This document shows positions 35,295-47,156 of a stretch of DNA of 64,000 nt, one piece after another; position 1 is the first letter of the stretch; each line of letters starts with the position of its first letter. This DNA comes from Stichopus chloronotus (Eukaryota; Echinodermata; Holothuroidea; Aspidochirotida; Stichopodidae): positions 18,893,111 to 18,957,110 of the forward strand of contig CM037836.1 of NCBI GenBank assembly GCA_021234535.1, in the 5' to 3' direction. Made by a program: the position numbers and the translations under genes. The notes under the pieces were generated by a model. It was not told where the DNA came from, ran no database searches, and saw only the letters and a list, made by a program, of their open reading frames with translations.

Positions 35295-37084
35295 TGTGGC
35301 CATAAAGAGACAAAAATGTAATAGATTGAGGAAATATAGTGAACACTGTACAAATACATCCAACTACATCAAAAACAGTCCTGTACTCCTTCACAACAAC
35401 ACTTCAACTAGATAACTAACACTTACACGACGTTCACTTTGTTGTTTGTTTGTTCGTTCAGTTTATTTCCATATCAACAATACGAAACATGAGGTTACAA
35501 AATCACCAGAAAAAGTCAAAATAAAAGAAACAATTACCGATCATACAAAACAGAAATATGAAAAGGAAAAGGAGAGAGAAGTTAAGAAAAACTTACATGA
35601 ATCTCTCCCCTATCACTCACCTCGCAACCTGAAGATGAAAGATATTCACAGTTCATCGATGTAAGCATCTGTCATTTTCGAATCATCTACTGAAGATGCA
35701 GGTAACCCTTGTGGCCCCTTGTAACCGTGCATTTCTCATCGGCAGTTTCCCAAACTTGACCGAAGTTCACAAATTATTGGACACCTCTGCCTGACACCAG
35801 AGCTGTCTCACCGGACACCTCTCGCCAGACATACTACAATAACAGATGTGAGATCCATCATGGTATAAAAAGATCTGCAAAATACAGAGAAAACCTTCAA
35901 CGTCGTTTTTTTGTTTTCGTAAAAAAAAATTATGAAGAAACATCAGTGTGGTCACTAAGAAGTAGCTAACATTGCTATAAAATGGATCATACAGAGATGC
36001 AACTCTCTACAAAATTGATTCAAAAACTTAGGCAGACAAACATTCTTTCAACTCCACCCTAATCTTTAACACCCCCCCCCCCCTTTCCTCTCCTTTGTAT
36101 CTATTACTGAGATGAAATGAAGAAACTCCAGTGCAAAGGGTCTGTCAAAGTCTCACCTTTGGCCTTTTAACACATATACTGTATCATAAATGTGTACAAT
36201 GAACCACATGCTCTGATATAGTCAGGTAATCAACGATGGAGTTATGATTCCATTTCTAGAGATATTCTTTGTAACTTCTTGACAGCTGCTTCATTAAATG
36301 CCAAATGTTTACGACACTATATATTCACTACTCACAGAACACTGACAGCTGGTGAATTAACTTCGAGATCTGACAACCTCTCGGTGTTATGAAATGTCTT
36401 AAACGTGCTGTACAGACCAAGTAGTCTGCCATAATTTCATAACCAACCATGGCATCAAAACAATGGTAGAACATAAACCACTATTCAAGATGAAACATGT
36501 CTGAAATTCTTTTTTTTTTTTTTGTCTATTTTTTTGTCTATCATGTTTCTGCCTTTACTGATGCAAAAATTCAAGGCGTGATCATAATGCTTCATCACTT
36601 CACAGCAACAAACTATGGTGTAGGTTTTTATGATGAATTAACTTCTGCCTATTTGTTAGAAGCAACTCTCTTGACAAACAAAACTCTTGATTCGAAGAGC
36701 AATTTGATACACATAAATTTAGAGGAATGATACCTTGAAATATACCTGGTCAAAATATATCTATACTTTACTTTGATGCCAACATAGAAAAGTGTCATCA
36801 CTTTAATGAATATCAATTGAGCACTTTAGCTTGTATCTTTTAGTTACTTCATCATTGGTCAAGTTTACTTCCGCACCAAAAATAATATCTTAGTCTTCAA
36901 AACTCTTTGATTATGCAGAAATATTTTTCAATGTCTTTGTTTGCTAGCACAAGTATGAACACATTTTCTCAGTGTGTGATATGGGTTGGGAGGTATCTTG
37001 GTACCCTTCACGGTACCAGTAATCACAGCGCCAGCCGTAGAATCTGCTTCTGCAAGTACTGGTGCTGTTGAAAACTTCAGAATA
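35293..37084. other. Unique DNA with C12 and T13 tracts
   Basis: A poly-C run is at 36072-36083 and a T-run at about 36511-36523. No gene. The 77-codon frame at 36497 begins in the T-run and is not credible. Confidence 0.5.
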
Positions 37085-37330
37085 CCTACTGGCAGATCAT
37101 ATCTCGATGTGCGGTTTGGTAAATATCATTAACATGTATACTGGAAAGTAATTTCTGAAGTAAAAATGAATCATTGCCAGGCAAGACAATGATCCAGTTA
37201 AAGGAAAGCTGGTCTCCGAGTAATTACATCCAGGCCGTGAATTATTCCTTTGCCAAAGGGCGCAAAGGTGGCGCTCTGACGGAATATACTGTCGGGGGCA
37301 CAAAAAGGGTTAAACCATCGGTGCATTCAT
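37085..37330. promoter_or_regulatory. Candidate conserved non-coding element
   Basis: This stretch is free of simple repeats, more balanced in base composition than its flanks, and holds TAAT-core sites (AGTAATTACAT, GAATTATTCC) close together with GCCAAAGGGCGCAAAGG. That texture is common in animal enhancers. No comparison was possible, and an exon is the alternative because frames are open on both strands (37097-37303 minus, 37174-37485 plus). Confidence 0.2.
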
Positions 37331-39649
37331 ATCCCCCATCCCTGGCAGATCGAAAGCCAGCATGTGAACAATTCAGAGGGAAGCATGCCCTTAACACTGC
37401 CAATACCAAGACCGGCCAAAATGGCCTTTGTCCAGCGGATATTCACAGTAGCATCTGCTTTATTGATCTGTTTATGTCACTGTGATCTCTTCTGTTCTAC
37501 ACTTTGTTCTCCTTTTATCAGGCTGAGAAAATGCAAGGCAGCTAGGGCACATTCAGGGGACATCGGAACAAAAATAGTATCATTACAAAAAGTGTCATGA
37601 AGATCTCCTGGGACTGCATGTGAAAGAGCGCCCTCTAATCGCACTGCCATTCTGGTTTTCGTTCCCTTAGGAACATCGATAACATACAAAGGTGAAATTT
37701 ATAGTAAATTAAATCCACATACAAAATCTAACGGCGACTGAACATTGAATTGCACTTTCAAACGAAAAATTTGGTTGGGTAAGAAGCAAGTTAACAAAAT
37801 ATCACAGTTGTCTTTCGTTTTTAAATGTGTTCCTCTCGTAAACAAGCTTCCTCCCCTCTGCAGTACTGTCAATATCATTAGCTCAATTTGGACTGTACCA
37901 TAACCGTGAATTTTCAAATAAATATATGTTCTTACACACCATTAAACATGAGATTCACTGGTTTTATATTTTTATACCTTATTAATTACATTTTATGGAT
38001 TTAACTTCATAATTTCAACCTCAACATCAAACTATACAATTAACACATAAAGTTACAGCGATCATGCCTTAAGTTTGTGTTACATAAGTCGGTTGCAAAC
38101 TTCTCTCCTCCAACAACGTTACAGAGCATAGTCTAGCCCTAATTGCACTGCACAAGCACTAGCAATGTGTACAACTTAACTGCAGTGGCAACGCTTCGCG
38201 CCAAAACAAACGTGTGGTAGGAGATATTTTGTAGGGAGGACACACACTTGGGGAACAGCAAACCTTAAACGATTTCGGCATCTGGAAGTAAGTATTTTGA
38301 CGAATTCTGCACCAAATTGAAAAATTCAACCACACAATCAGGTGCAAATGATCCACCAAACTCTATCTTGGTATCCTTTATCCAATAACATGCAAAATTT
38401 GTCCCACTTTTTGGTGTGTGGCTGAAATTATCTGCCTTCATCGGGACAGTAGTGGTTACGTAATAAGTCACTGACGAGGGAAAGTATTTGTCCTTCAAAC
38501 GTCAGGTGGAAGCCAGTGGCTTTCAACTCATGGCAGTGGAACTAAAGGTCGCATTCTGACATGTAAGCAATTGCACTTTCTCCTTTCAAATTCCCTGTTT
38601 CATTTTAAGATGCCAAAATATGAGGCTGGAGTAACAACAACCATCAAACATTACTTTCAGATTAGTTGTCTGAACAATCCCATGCTCCACTGACAGAGCC
38701 AATTTCTCAGTTTTAAAAGGCAATGGTCAACCAAGTCAGCTAACATTCATAGGGTGATTTTGGTCCCTGTAATGGTGGGGCAGAATTTTTGTGTGGAGAA
38801 CCCGACCTATGTATGGGAATTTCCGGGTCTGGATTCTTTCACCACTTACACAGAGATTGACTGCCTCAGGTAGAAATTACACGCTTGGGCTGGCCCAGTA
38901 ACTTTGGTCAATTACCTTTGCAATCTTAGCTGGGATATTGGTTACTCCATCAACACACAAGTAGGTCTGTTTCTAGGAAGTTTATAGACTACATCCTATT
39001 TTGTGTTCTGCATGTTTTTTAATTAATTTTGGCAAACTTTCCTTACTTTCTGTGCAGAAATAAGACAATAAACTGATAAGAGAAGCAGAACAAGGAATTT
39101 GTCAAAACAAAGAAAAGAATACATGGCCCAGCTTAAGTGAGTGTTGACTAGGCACACAATTACAGTTAGCTTAGAGCTTAGAAGATAATGTTTCACACCA
39201 TTTTACCCCTGTAGGGAGAAGGCTAGCAATGATGGTTATTGCCTAATTGTCCATGAACTGGAAAGATGTTATCACAGTGAAGGTAGGTTGGAGTGAAAAA
39301 AAAAATCTTGCCCCATGACTACTGGGGACAGAATCACGCTATGTTCTCTGTTAGCAAGGCAACACAGGCAAAGAAAAAGTGATTTTACAAAAAGGGTAAA
39401 ACTCCAAATAGTTAAGATGGTATCTGAAAATAACATACTAAATTCCTAGAAAATGGAAACATTCTGGTTCAGTTAAAGATCAGCTTTAAGCACAGACATG
39501 GTGACAAAACTTTCATAGTTTTATTTCCTATTTTAAGTCAGGCCAAGGTTGCTGGCAGATACACTGAAAATGTGCATCTATACTGTACATACCTATGGAA
39601 AACTTTTGGCACTTTTCGGAGTTAGCTAGGCCCTCTGCGTGTCACGTTA
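37331..39649. other. Unique DNA, no gene seen
   Basis: No domain-bearing frame and no shared repeat recognised. Confidence 0.5.
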
Positions 39650-39690
39650 CCTCCCAAACCAATGAGCACACTTGACAACTTCTTGGCCTT
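39650..39690 (-). repeat. Leader motif copy 4 (minus strand, partial)
   Basis: Read on the minus strand it gives TGCTCATTGGTTTGGGAGG, then TAACGTGAC, comparable to ACTCATTGGTTTGGGTATGCACAGGTGAC at 19153-19200. Only the core is clearly shared. Confidence 0.35.
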
Positions 39691-40393
39691 AGGGTTTTCC
39701 CATTTCGTGATGTTCTTTGAATTTTCCAGAAATCGATCCAACACAATCAACAGTAGGGGGCAGGAAAGGGATGAAATTTAATTTGGGTAAGAGAGAGACA
39801 GGGAAATAAAAGAGGGATAACAATACAAAAAAGAAAAGGCTTGCTCATACGTCCAACGATTAGATGTGATATCTTTTGATAGTGTCAGTTTTTGGGTGGA
39901 TCAAACTGACATCTGATACTTCAAGAAGATTTAGTTTCCCCAATTTTCATTCAATGAGAAAGGTTAAGACGAGGAACTGCCACGTAAATATATATCTTAA
40001 GTGGAGCCACTGCGATGGCAAATTTACATTAGGAAAGAGAGAAAGTGCGAGCCACGTCCCGATCGAGTTCATGGTTCCCCAGGGATCTCCATGTGCTTCT
40101 ACCCTTTAAGGTGGAATTGTTATGAGAGAAGTAAACTGTACCTGCTGTGATACGGTAGAGCAGGTCGACAGTGGTGAATTTCTGAACAGAGTAACCATTC
40201 ATGTCAAGGCATCTTTCAAAACACTTGAACAATTTGTTCTCCATATAGTGACATGGAGGTATTTCATTCTATAGTTTCAAATATAGTTCCCACCCCCTCT
40301 CCCCCCCCCCCTCTCTCCCCCATCATCTCAGCTCCAGCCTTCACTTCTTTCATTTTTGTCACTATTAATCTTGATTATTTCATGGATTTCAGG
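39691..40393. other. Unique DNA with pyrimidine tract
   Basis: The region 40285-40325 is C/T-rich (C11 run at 40301-40311). It lies 70-110 bp upstream of the candidate splice acceptor at 40393. Confidence 0.45.
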
Positions 40394-40545
40394 CAGGTGA
40401 AGGGAGGGGATTGCCACTTTCCTTTCAAGTTTTTAAAAGCAGGTTTGGCACATTATAGAAGTGTGGTAAACAATCAATGCATAAGTTTATTGAACTATAT
40501 CTCTTACGATGAATGTGCAATAGGTTGTTACTTTGGGCAAACAAG
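40394..40545 (+). CDS. Possible internal exon, Cys-rich domain, unidentified
   Basis: A pyrimidine-rich run ends in TTTCATGGATTTCAG at about 40393, a usable 3' splice site, and an open frame runs to GATGTAAGTGG at about 40541-40551, which contains a good 5' splice site (GTAAGT). The approximately 50-residue product has four to five cysteines: GGDCHFPFKF, then VNNQC, DECAIGC and FGQTRC. DCHFPFKF resembles the start of a fibronectin type II fold (CxFPFxY), but the later Trp-Cys pattern of that domain is not present, so the resemblance may be chance. The enclosing open frame spans 40253-40684. No neighbouring exon was found. Confidence 0.25.
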
Positions 40546-41497
40546 ATGTAAGTGGAAGGGATTTGGAAATATCACTAGGTTTACTCATCCAGCCTACTTT
40601 TTCCATTCAGACTCTGCTACTGGGAAATTCAACTTCACCAGATTAAAGTTAGGGTTAGAGTTTCATTTCGTTTCGTTTATTTGATTTTCCACTACACATA
40701 ACAAATACATTAAACAAACATAAAGGAATCTTCATCCACTCACTGCCAGTAGGAATATGCAATCTTTGTGGCCACTAACACTATAATAGGCCAACTGGCT
40801 GTTTAAAGATAGTACCTTGACTATGCATTAATGTTCTTCAAAGCAGAAAGATCTTTTCCATAAATTCAGCATAGATCTATGAATTTAGAAAACTATGTGA
40901 TAGATGATGTACCTTTTCCGGGTTTCAGGCCCTTTTTTGGTGAACAATTTGCAAAATCGAATATTACACATATTTTCTTCACACCTTTATCGGTAACGTC
41001 TTTTGCTTACATACATAGAAACATGACAAAGAAGTTTAATACACAGTGACAATGGATCGAGCCCCTAACATGGTTTTAAAAAGAAAATCGGAATATCCAG
41101 CTGGCATGACAATATCTCTGTACATGTAACATATTGAGATAAAAACTGCCATGTCGGATGTTTTGCACTGTAATAAATTAATACTTTAAGACTGGACAAC
41201 ATGTGACTGATCCTATTTTACCAAACATTATAACACTGAAAATTGCTTTTGAGTTCATGTTTTTTTGCAATTGTATTTCACAGATTTTTTTCTAGTCAGT
41301 CGGTTAGTGATGATGCAAACTTAATATCACCTTTTTTTTTCACCTGAATCATCCTTATTACCCCCCACATGAGACTTCCTGGTCAGCATTGGACAATTTT
41401 AAATTCTAATTTCATTCTCCTTCAGCCATTTTTCAAACAATACAAGCAAGCTCAGCAAATGTAGTCTTTGAACAACTGTTAGTCATTTTGGACATGA
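40546..41497. other. Unique DNA, no gene seen
   Basis: Nothing supported. A T-run is at about 41331-41340. Confidence 0.5.
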
Positions 41498-42023
41498 GGA
41501 CGTAACATGACATGAAAAACAAGTTTGGAGTACTGACTGAATTAATCATTAAAAAAAACATTGAAAAGCAGTCACAATTTCCATCAAAATTAATCAAATA
41601 TTGACCAGTTCACAAATTTCTGTTTGACAATTGCATCGTGAATAAATACTGGCTTTATATGCAGACTTGTGGTATTCAATTAAGTGATCTACCATATATA
41701 TGTTATCCTCAATTTATTTACTTAATTTTTATTTTAAGGACAATTGAGACATTCTTACGTCCCATGAGTTTTAGTTTGGAGGCATAAGCACTGTATATTC
41801 TCTCCTTTGAAGATAAAGCCAGATGGTAAGTAATTAAGAGATATATTGGCCTAATGAACGAAATACTGACACCGTGCCACACTCAACATCATCATTTTCG
41901 CATTTTTATCAAACTTTGAAAGGCTGTATCTCAAAAACACAATTCCAACAGATTGTCACTCAGGTGAACCCTGCAACTTTTGAATGAAGCCAGCTCTTTT
42001 GAAGATTGCATATCACAGGGTCT
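41498..42023 (+). mobile_element. TTAA element, family X, copy 3
   Basis: Collinear with 21881-22435: ATGACATGAAAA, TTTGGAGTACTGACTG, AATCAAATATTGACC, GTGAATAAATACTGGC, GACAATTGAGACA, a TTTGGAGGCATAAGCA block, AAGTAATTAAGAG, GGCCTAATGAACGAAATACTGACACC and TGAATGAAGCCAGCTCTTTTGAAG. TTAA follows at 42024-42027, but the left TTAA has decayed. The edge at 41498 is approximate. Confidence 0.7.
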
Positions 42024-43039
42024 TTAATCATACTCATCTGAAGCTTGTTTTGAATACAATGTATGGGAAAATATGACAGGAGAAAAGAAAAAAATGAAAA
42101 CAAAATGATACTTTTTTAATCTCTGGAGACAAAATACTTGGGAAGGACCTCTGTTAACACAACTTGAATTACAGTAATTTTTTTAAATTTGAGGTTCATT
42201 GAACCTACATAATCTGTTGCTCTTTCAAGTGGAATGTTAAGCAAAACCAACTTTTGATACAAATATTTTGATTACCAAAAGTAGCAGATGATTGTTGTTG
42301 TGACTTTCATAATTGCCTTTATAGACACTGATATCCAAAATACTCAAAATGAACCTGAATAATCCTTAGAAAGCAGGTGGGACTGAACAAAGGAAAAAGA
42401 GAGCGGGGGGAGGGGGCTGAAAGTCAGTAGGACTATATCAGTAGAGTGCTGTGCTACAGGCAAGAAAAATTTGAGATTCACAAGCCACCCAGATGTCCAG
42501 AAACAGCATTTCCGAAGTTTTCTAAGTTGTATAAATTTATAAGCTTAGGAATAGGCGTCTCATGCGTGCAACTGAATTATGCATCCTATTTCTGTTTTTT
42601 TCTCAAAGCGGTTGGTAAATATTAGGGGGGCTATAGAGTGGTATTTAGCTCTCATTTTTTATGAGAGGGTCTAGGTCCCAAAGCCACCCACTAGTTTCGC
42701 TGCCTCGATCTGCTTAAAACATTACACAAGTCTAGAGTTGCTGGTATAATCAAATGGGTCACAAAGTGAACTGGATGATTAAAAGCTGTTGATTTAGGTA
42801 CAATTATGCCATCAATTTCTGACTCATTCAGTGCACAGTACACAGGAAACTTAAAGACTACATTTGATATTTTAGTGGGTCTACAAGCTGCTACTTCGTA
42901 AGGTAAATTTTCTTGTGTGCATCTGTCATTACAAGAGTGAATTGATTTATTTACCTATTCAAATTTCAATGGAGTTGAATGATGCATTTAATTAAGTGCC
43001 CTAAACATGAAGTACGACTTATTAGATACAATCATCAGC
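42024..43039. other. Unique DNA, no gene seen
   Basis: A G-rich patch at about 42402-42417 could form a quadruplex. No gene or repeat otherwise. Confidence 0.5.
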
Positions 43040-43598
43040 AAGGATAGTCCAGTCACAAATTTAACTTTGATATGTTTAAGACTACGTAAATCTAACCATT
43101 CTGGGGAAAATTCCATTCAGTTGATGTGTACGATTCTTGGTTGAAGTAACCCCTTTTTGGTACCCAATTGTGAACTTGAAGCAAGCAGGCGTGACATCAT
43201 CTCCTCACATTGGTGAAGAGTCTTTTCTTTTCTTGTTTTCTTCATACTTGAATTTACTATTTTGACCTTGAAATCAATAGGTGGTCAGCTTAAGTGTTGC
43301 AGGACTCTCATACTCCTCACACATTTACATAATGACAGTACTACATATTGAAGTACTAAATTTGGTGTAACGTAATAAAGAAAAACATTAAATGCTTTAT
43401 CAATGTGGGGAAATGATGTCATCACTCCAGCTTGCTTAAAGTTAACTTTCAATAGCAAATGTGGCAACTTAACTGCTCATATCTTGGGAACCACGCATAG
43501 AAAATAAAAAAGGCATTTCAGTATATATGTCTAATGGTCAGATTTACTTACTCGTCAATATATATGAAAGCAACATTTGTGGCTGGACCATCCAAAGT
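43040..43598 (+). mobile_element. TTAA element, family G, internally deleted copy
   Basis: The left end AAGGATAGTCCAGTCACAA and the reversed right end TTTGGATGGTCCAGCCACAAAT match the ends of 33465-34371. The interior from 43083 onward follows the right two-thirds of that copy (CTAACCATTCTGG, CTTGAAGCAAGCAG, ATTTTGACCTTGAAATCA, AGGTCAGATTTACTTA types). The segment equivalent to about 33510-33860 is missing, so this is a deletion derivative or the parent of a shorter subfamily. TTAA is present on the right (43599-43602) only. Confidence 0.75.
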
Positions 43599-44334
43599 TT
43601 AACTCTGGGGCATTTCCATTAACTCCCTACTTTTCAATGCTTCTCAGAAACACAGTTTAACAGTCTCTGAATCTCCAATTATTATTTTTTATGTAGCATT
43701 TGCTTGAAACAAATTGATGCTTTGCTGCCAATACATGGTTTGAGGTTTAGTCTCCTAAAAAAATACAACCATGCAGCCAGTCAGACATGAAAACTTGCTA
43801 TACATCCTAATTTTACCAAGTTTACCATGCCATACCATACTCTTTGTGAGCCTATTCAGCCGGTTGGACAGGCGGTGAAGCGATGTGTTCAGACTTGATA
43901 GTTTAGTCCTAGTTTGCTTCAGTGAACCCAAGATGAAAATCTAATAACTTGTCTGTCAGAGAATAGATTAGCCGACAGGTGTAAAAGCATTGATCAGATC
44001 AAGACAAGATGCCCTGTGACATTTCTCTCACAGCGAAACCCAAAACAGCAGAATACAAGAATCCATTGTGGTTTCAATGAATTTCACAGCTGGTACAGAA
44101 CATGCATCCAACAGCATCTTTTGACAAACTTCAACATTGACAAATACATGCTAACTGTGGAATTCAGACCAGGTTTGTAAATTCTTGAAATATTTCAAAT
44201 TAACTTTAAATGATTTCAACAATGGAGCATCACTACATGAGACTGTAAAACTTTTCACTCTTGACCCTTGTTGCCTAATGAACTGTCACTAAAAACTGTA
44301 CTATTGTGCTTAATGAGGTATACATACTAACTAC
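43599..44334. other. Unique DNA, no gene seen
   Basis: Nothing supported. Confidence 0.5.
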
Positions 44335-44705
44335 CTCATACTAACATGAATATCCAAGCGATGAGATAACGTGTTTACAAGGTTCACTTACATAGCTGTT
44401 ACCCAACATGAGATTATGCAAAGCAGTTTTCATGTGGGGTGACATGTTTAAACAAGTTAGTTATTCACTGCCTTATAACCTCTGCCCTACATGACTTGAC
44501 CACTGCAGATCTCAGCCAAACAACAAAGTATGTTTGCTCAAGGGTCCAAGTTCACCTTCACTACATATAATTGACCCCAAATGACCTTTGACTTCCTCTT
44601 TTTGCATGAAAGTATTTTTGTACTCAGTGTAGTACATCTACATATCAAATATGGGATCAGTCCAAGCTTCCCCTTATCAGTGAGACATCCTGCTTTATAC
44701 AAGTT
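44335..44705 (+). repeat. Diverged relic of the TGACCT tandem repeat
   Basis: GATGAGATAACGTGTTTACAAGG (about 44359-44381) and, 190 bp later, CCAAATGACCTTTGACTTCC, TACTCAGTGTAGTACATC, ATATCAAATATGGGATCAG and TGAGACATCCTGCTTTATACAAG follow the order of blocks in the 16345-17540 array. About two degraded units are visible. The flanking inverted ends were not seen. Confidence 0.6.
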
Positions 44706-47081
44706 GCTTCACAGACACAGTGCATTTAAGGCATCACACGCAACTGTGATTGTAGCTTCATCACAAAACAAACATGCATGAGATAAAGTTTGAGATTAAG
44801 TGAGATTAAGTTTGTCAAAATGATAACCTTAGGTGAATCGATATTATTATGTTTATTGACCCTTTAGCACTTATGTAATATTAAGTCTCCTGAAGTTTCC
44901 ATTCACAGCCACATATGTACTATTACATAAAATTTCAACGTTCAACTTTATGTAGTTGGCTGAAAAGGGTCAGCAGGTGAAAAGGCTGTAGTTATTTCAA
45001 AACAGGTCTTTGAATACTATGACCAGCTTCTGCAAGTTCTAACTTAGCACTGATATTGTTCGCTCATTTCGCTTATTCACGCTCTAGTGTACTGTATGCA
45101 GAGTGAAATATCAACGGGACATGCAGGTAGATCGCCTGCCAGTGTGTGAATTAACGTAGCTCATGCAAAAACATCACATCAGTGATTGGTTGAATTTGAA
45201 ACAAATGATTACTTGTGATTAATAATATCAAAGAAGTTCATTAGGCCTGAACATTTGCTTGCAGGCTCAAGTAAACCTTCCTTAGTGGGGAAAAAGCAAG
45301 GTGAACTTCTTAGAATGATAGTTCAAAAGGCAAGTCAGCATTGTACTGCAAACTACATGAACATGGCGACACTGCATGCAGTAAGTGTCCAACCTAACAT
45401 GCGGCTTGAACATATTGTGCAATAACACATAAAAGAGGGAGAAACTGTGAACATGAGCATAGCTCGCCTCTGGCAACTTCTGTTCAACAGTCTCCCACCA
45501 AAGGGCAGGTTTTCAAACAGTGCAAAATGATCTTCACTAAATGTGTCCTTGGAAAAGCTGGTCTTGAAAAAGAGTTAATGTGCAGAAGATTCATCACCAC
45601 CCATAACTGAGCACCATCCAAAGTCATTACATTTCAACTAGTGTATTAATTACATAATTAGTTCAAGGATAATTGCAGAGGAAAGAGAGTGGGTGGATAG
45701 AGTCGATCCTCGGTGAAGATTGAATTTCCTGACAAATTTTGGGGGAAAGAGTCGAACAAAAATGCCTGTAGGCGGCATAAAACTTCAGACAGTATGCACT
45801 GCTAAAAGGATGTATTTAAAAAGGGATAATTGAGATGTACCGTCTGAATGAGAAGTTTGACGAAAGTGATTTATTGGATTAAACAATACTGATGTGTATA
45901 CACACAATTGCAGGAAAAAAGTCTTTTCTCAGCAGGATTTCTCCCTTCCCTTTAGTTTTCCATTTTTGTTTTAGTTCTCCATCCAGCCTGAGAGATTGTT
46001 AGGGCTAAAAAGTCTTTAATTGATGACAAGAGTCATTGCGCTGACAGATTATTATTGTCATATCCCCCCAAACACACCCACAAACACCAGTGACCTTAAA
46101 AAAAAAAATTAAAAAAAAATCACAAAAGAAACCAAGAACAGTTTCCCAAGAGAAAATAGAATCTTTAATGCATGCTGATAGATGTTGAAAATTGATTCAT
46201 TTTGACAGCACCTCCAGACAGGAAATTACAAAATGGTGTTAATAAAGTGAATGAGGGTTTCAGCCAGGTAAAACCACACATTGGCATCACGCCACTCTCT
46301 GAACAGTTTTTGTTACAGTCACAGAATTAGTCTGAATGTTAAACCTCTCTTGCTGGACCAATGCACATTCCCCAATTTGTTCAGTCACCATGCAACACTA
46401 GTGTAAACCAATATTGAAAGCACGTACGAATATTGAAGTTTCCACTTTAAAATGAGTCCTTTCACTCAAAACTCGACCACCATGGCTTCCTCCATCTTGA
46501 TCTCACTTTCTACACTAAAGTTGTTCTTCATTCCCCTTCTCCCTGCTTGCACCTCCATCATTATCCCACCCCTCGACCCCAAAGGTAACCATTTGGCACA
46601 CTATAACTTGCCTAATACACTGAACGATAAAGTACCCAATGTGAATGACCTCTCAGGACCCTTACAATAGAATAGACTCGAGATAGACTAGACTTCTGCT
46701 TGGCAGCATGGAAGGTTATGTTCCTTAGGGTCAGTTTTTAAATATCTACTTGTTTTCACGTTTACAGAATTTACTACATCACAGGCTTTAATTCAAGCCA
46801 CCTCTTAAAAAAAAACTCTTCTTTTGGCCATAATGACCATTAATTGCCAGAAAAAGGATTGCAGTGCATTATCAACTCTTGGCTATACTGCACATTTTTT
46901 TTTCTTGTTTTGCTTTTTATGTACAGAAATTAGAATCCCCCGAAGTACTTTCAAACATTTCTTTTGCACATATTAGTATATTGAAACATACAAAGGTAAT
47001 AAGCAATCGGCTGCATATGGGATACTTTCCAAGTGGAAAAAGAAAACAGAAACCTTGACTTCATAACGGTGTTCTTGATTG
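44706..47081. other. Unique DNA, one possible conserved block
   Basis: No gene. The block around 45955-46065 (AGTCTTTAATTGATGACAAG, GTCATTGCGCTGACAG, ATTATTATTGTCAT) is dense in TAAT/TGACA-type sites and free of simple repeats, so it may be regulatory; inference only. A-runs follow at about 46099-46120. Confidence 0.4.
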
Positions 47082-47156
47082 CATTGGGCCATATTGCAGG
47101 TCTTATTGCAGGTATTGGGCCATATTGCAATGGGCAACATTGCAGGTCTTAGGGCC
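47082..47156 (+). repeat. Short local direct repeats
   Basis: ATTGGGCCATATTGCA occurs twice (from about 47084 and 47114) interleaved with three ATTGCAGGTxTT segments. Confidence 0.8.
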
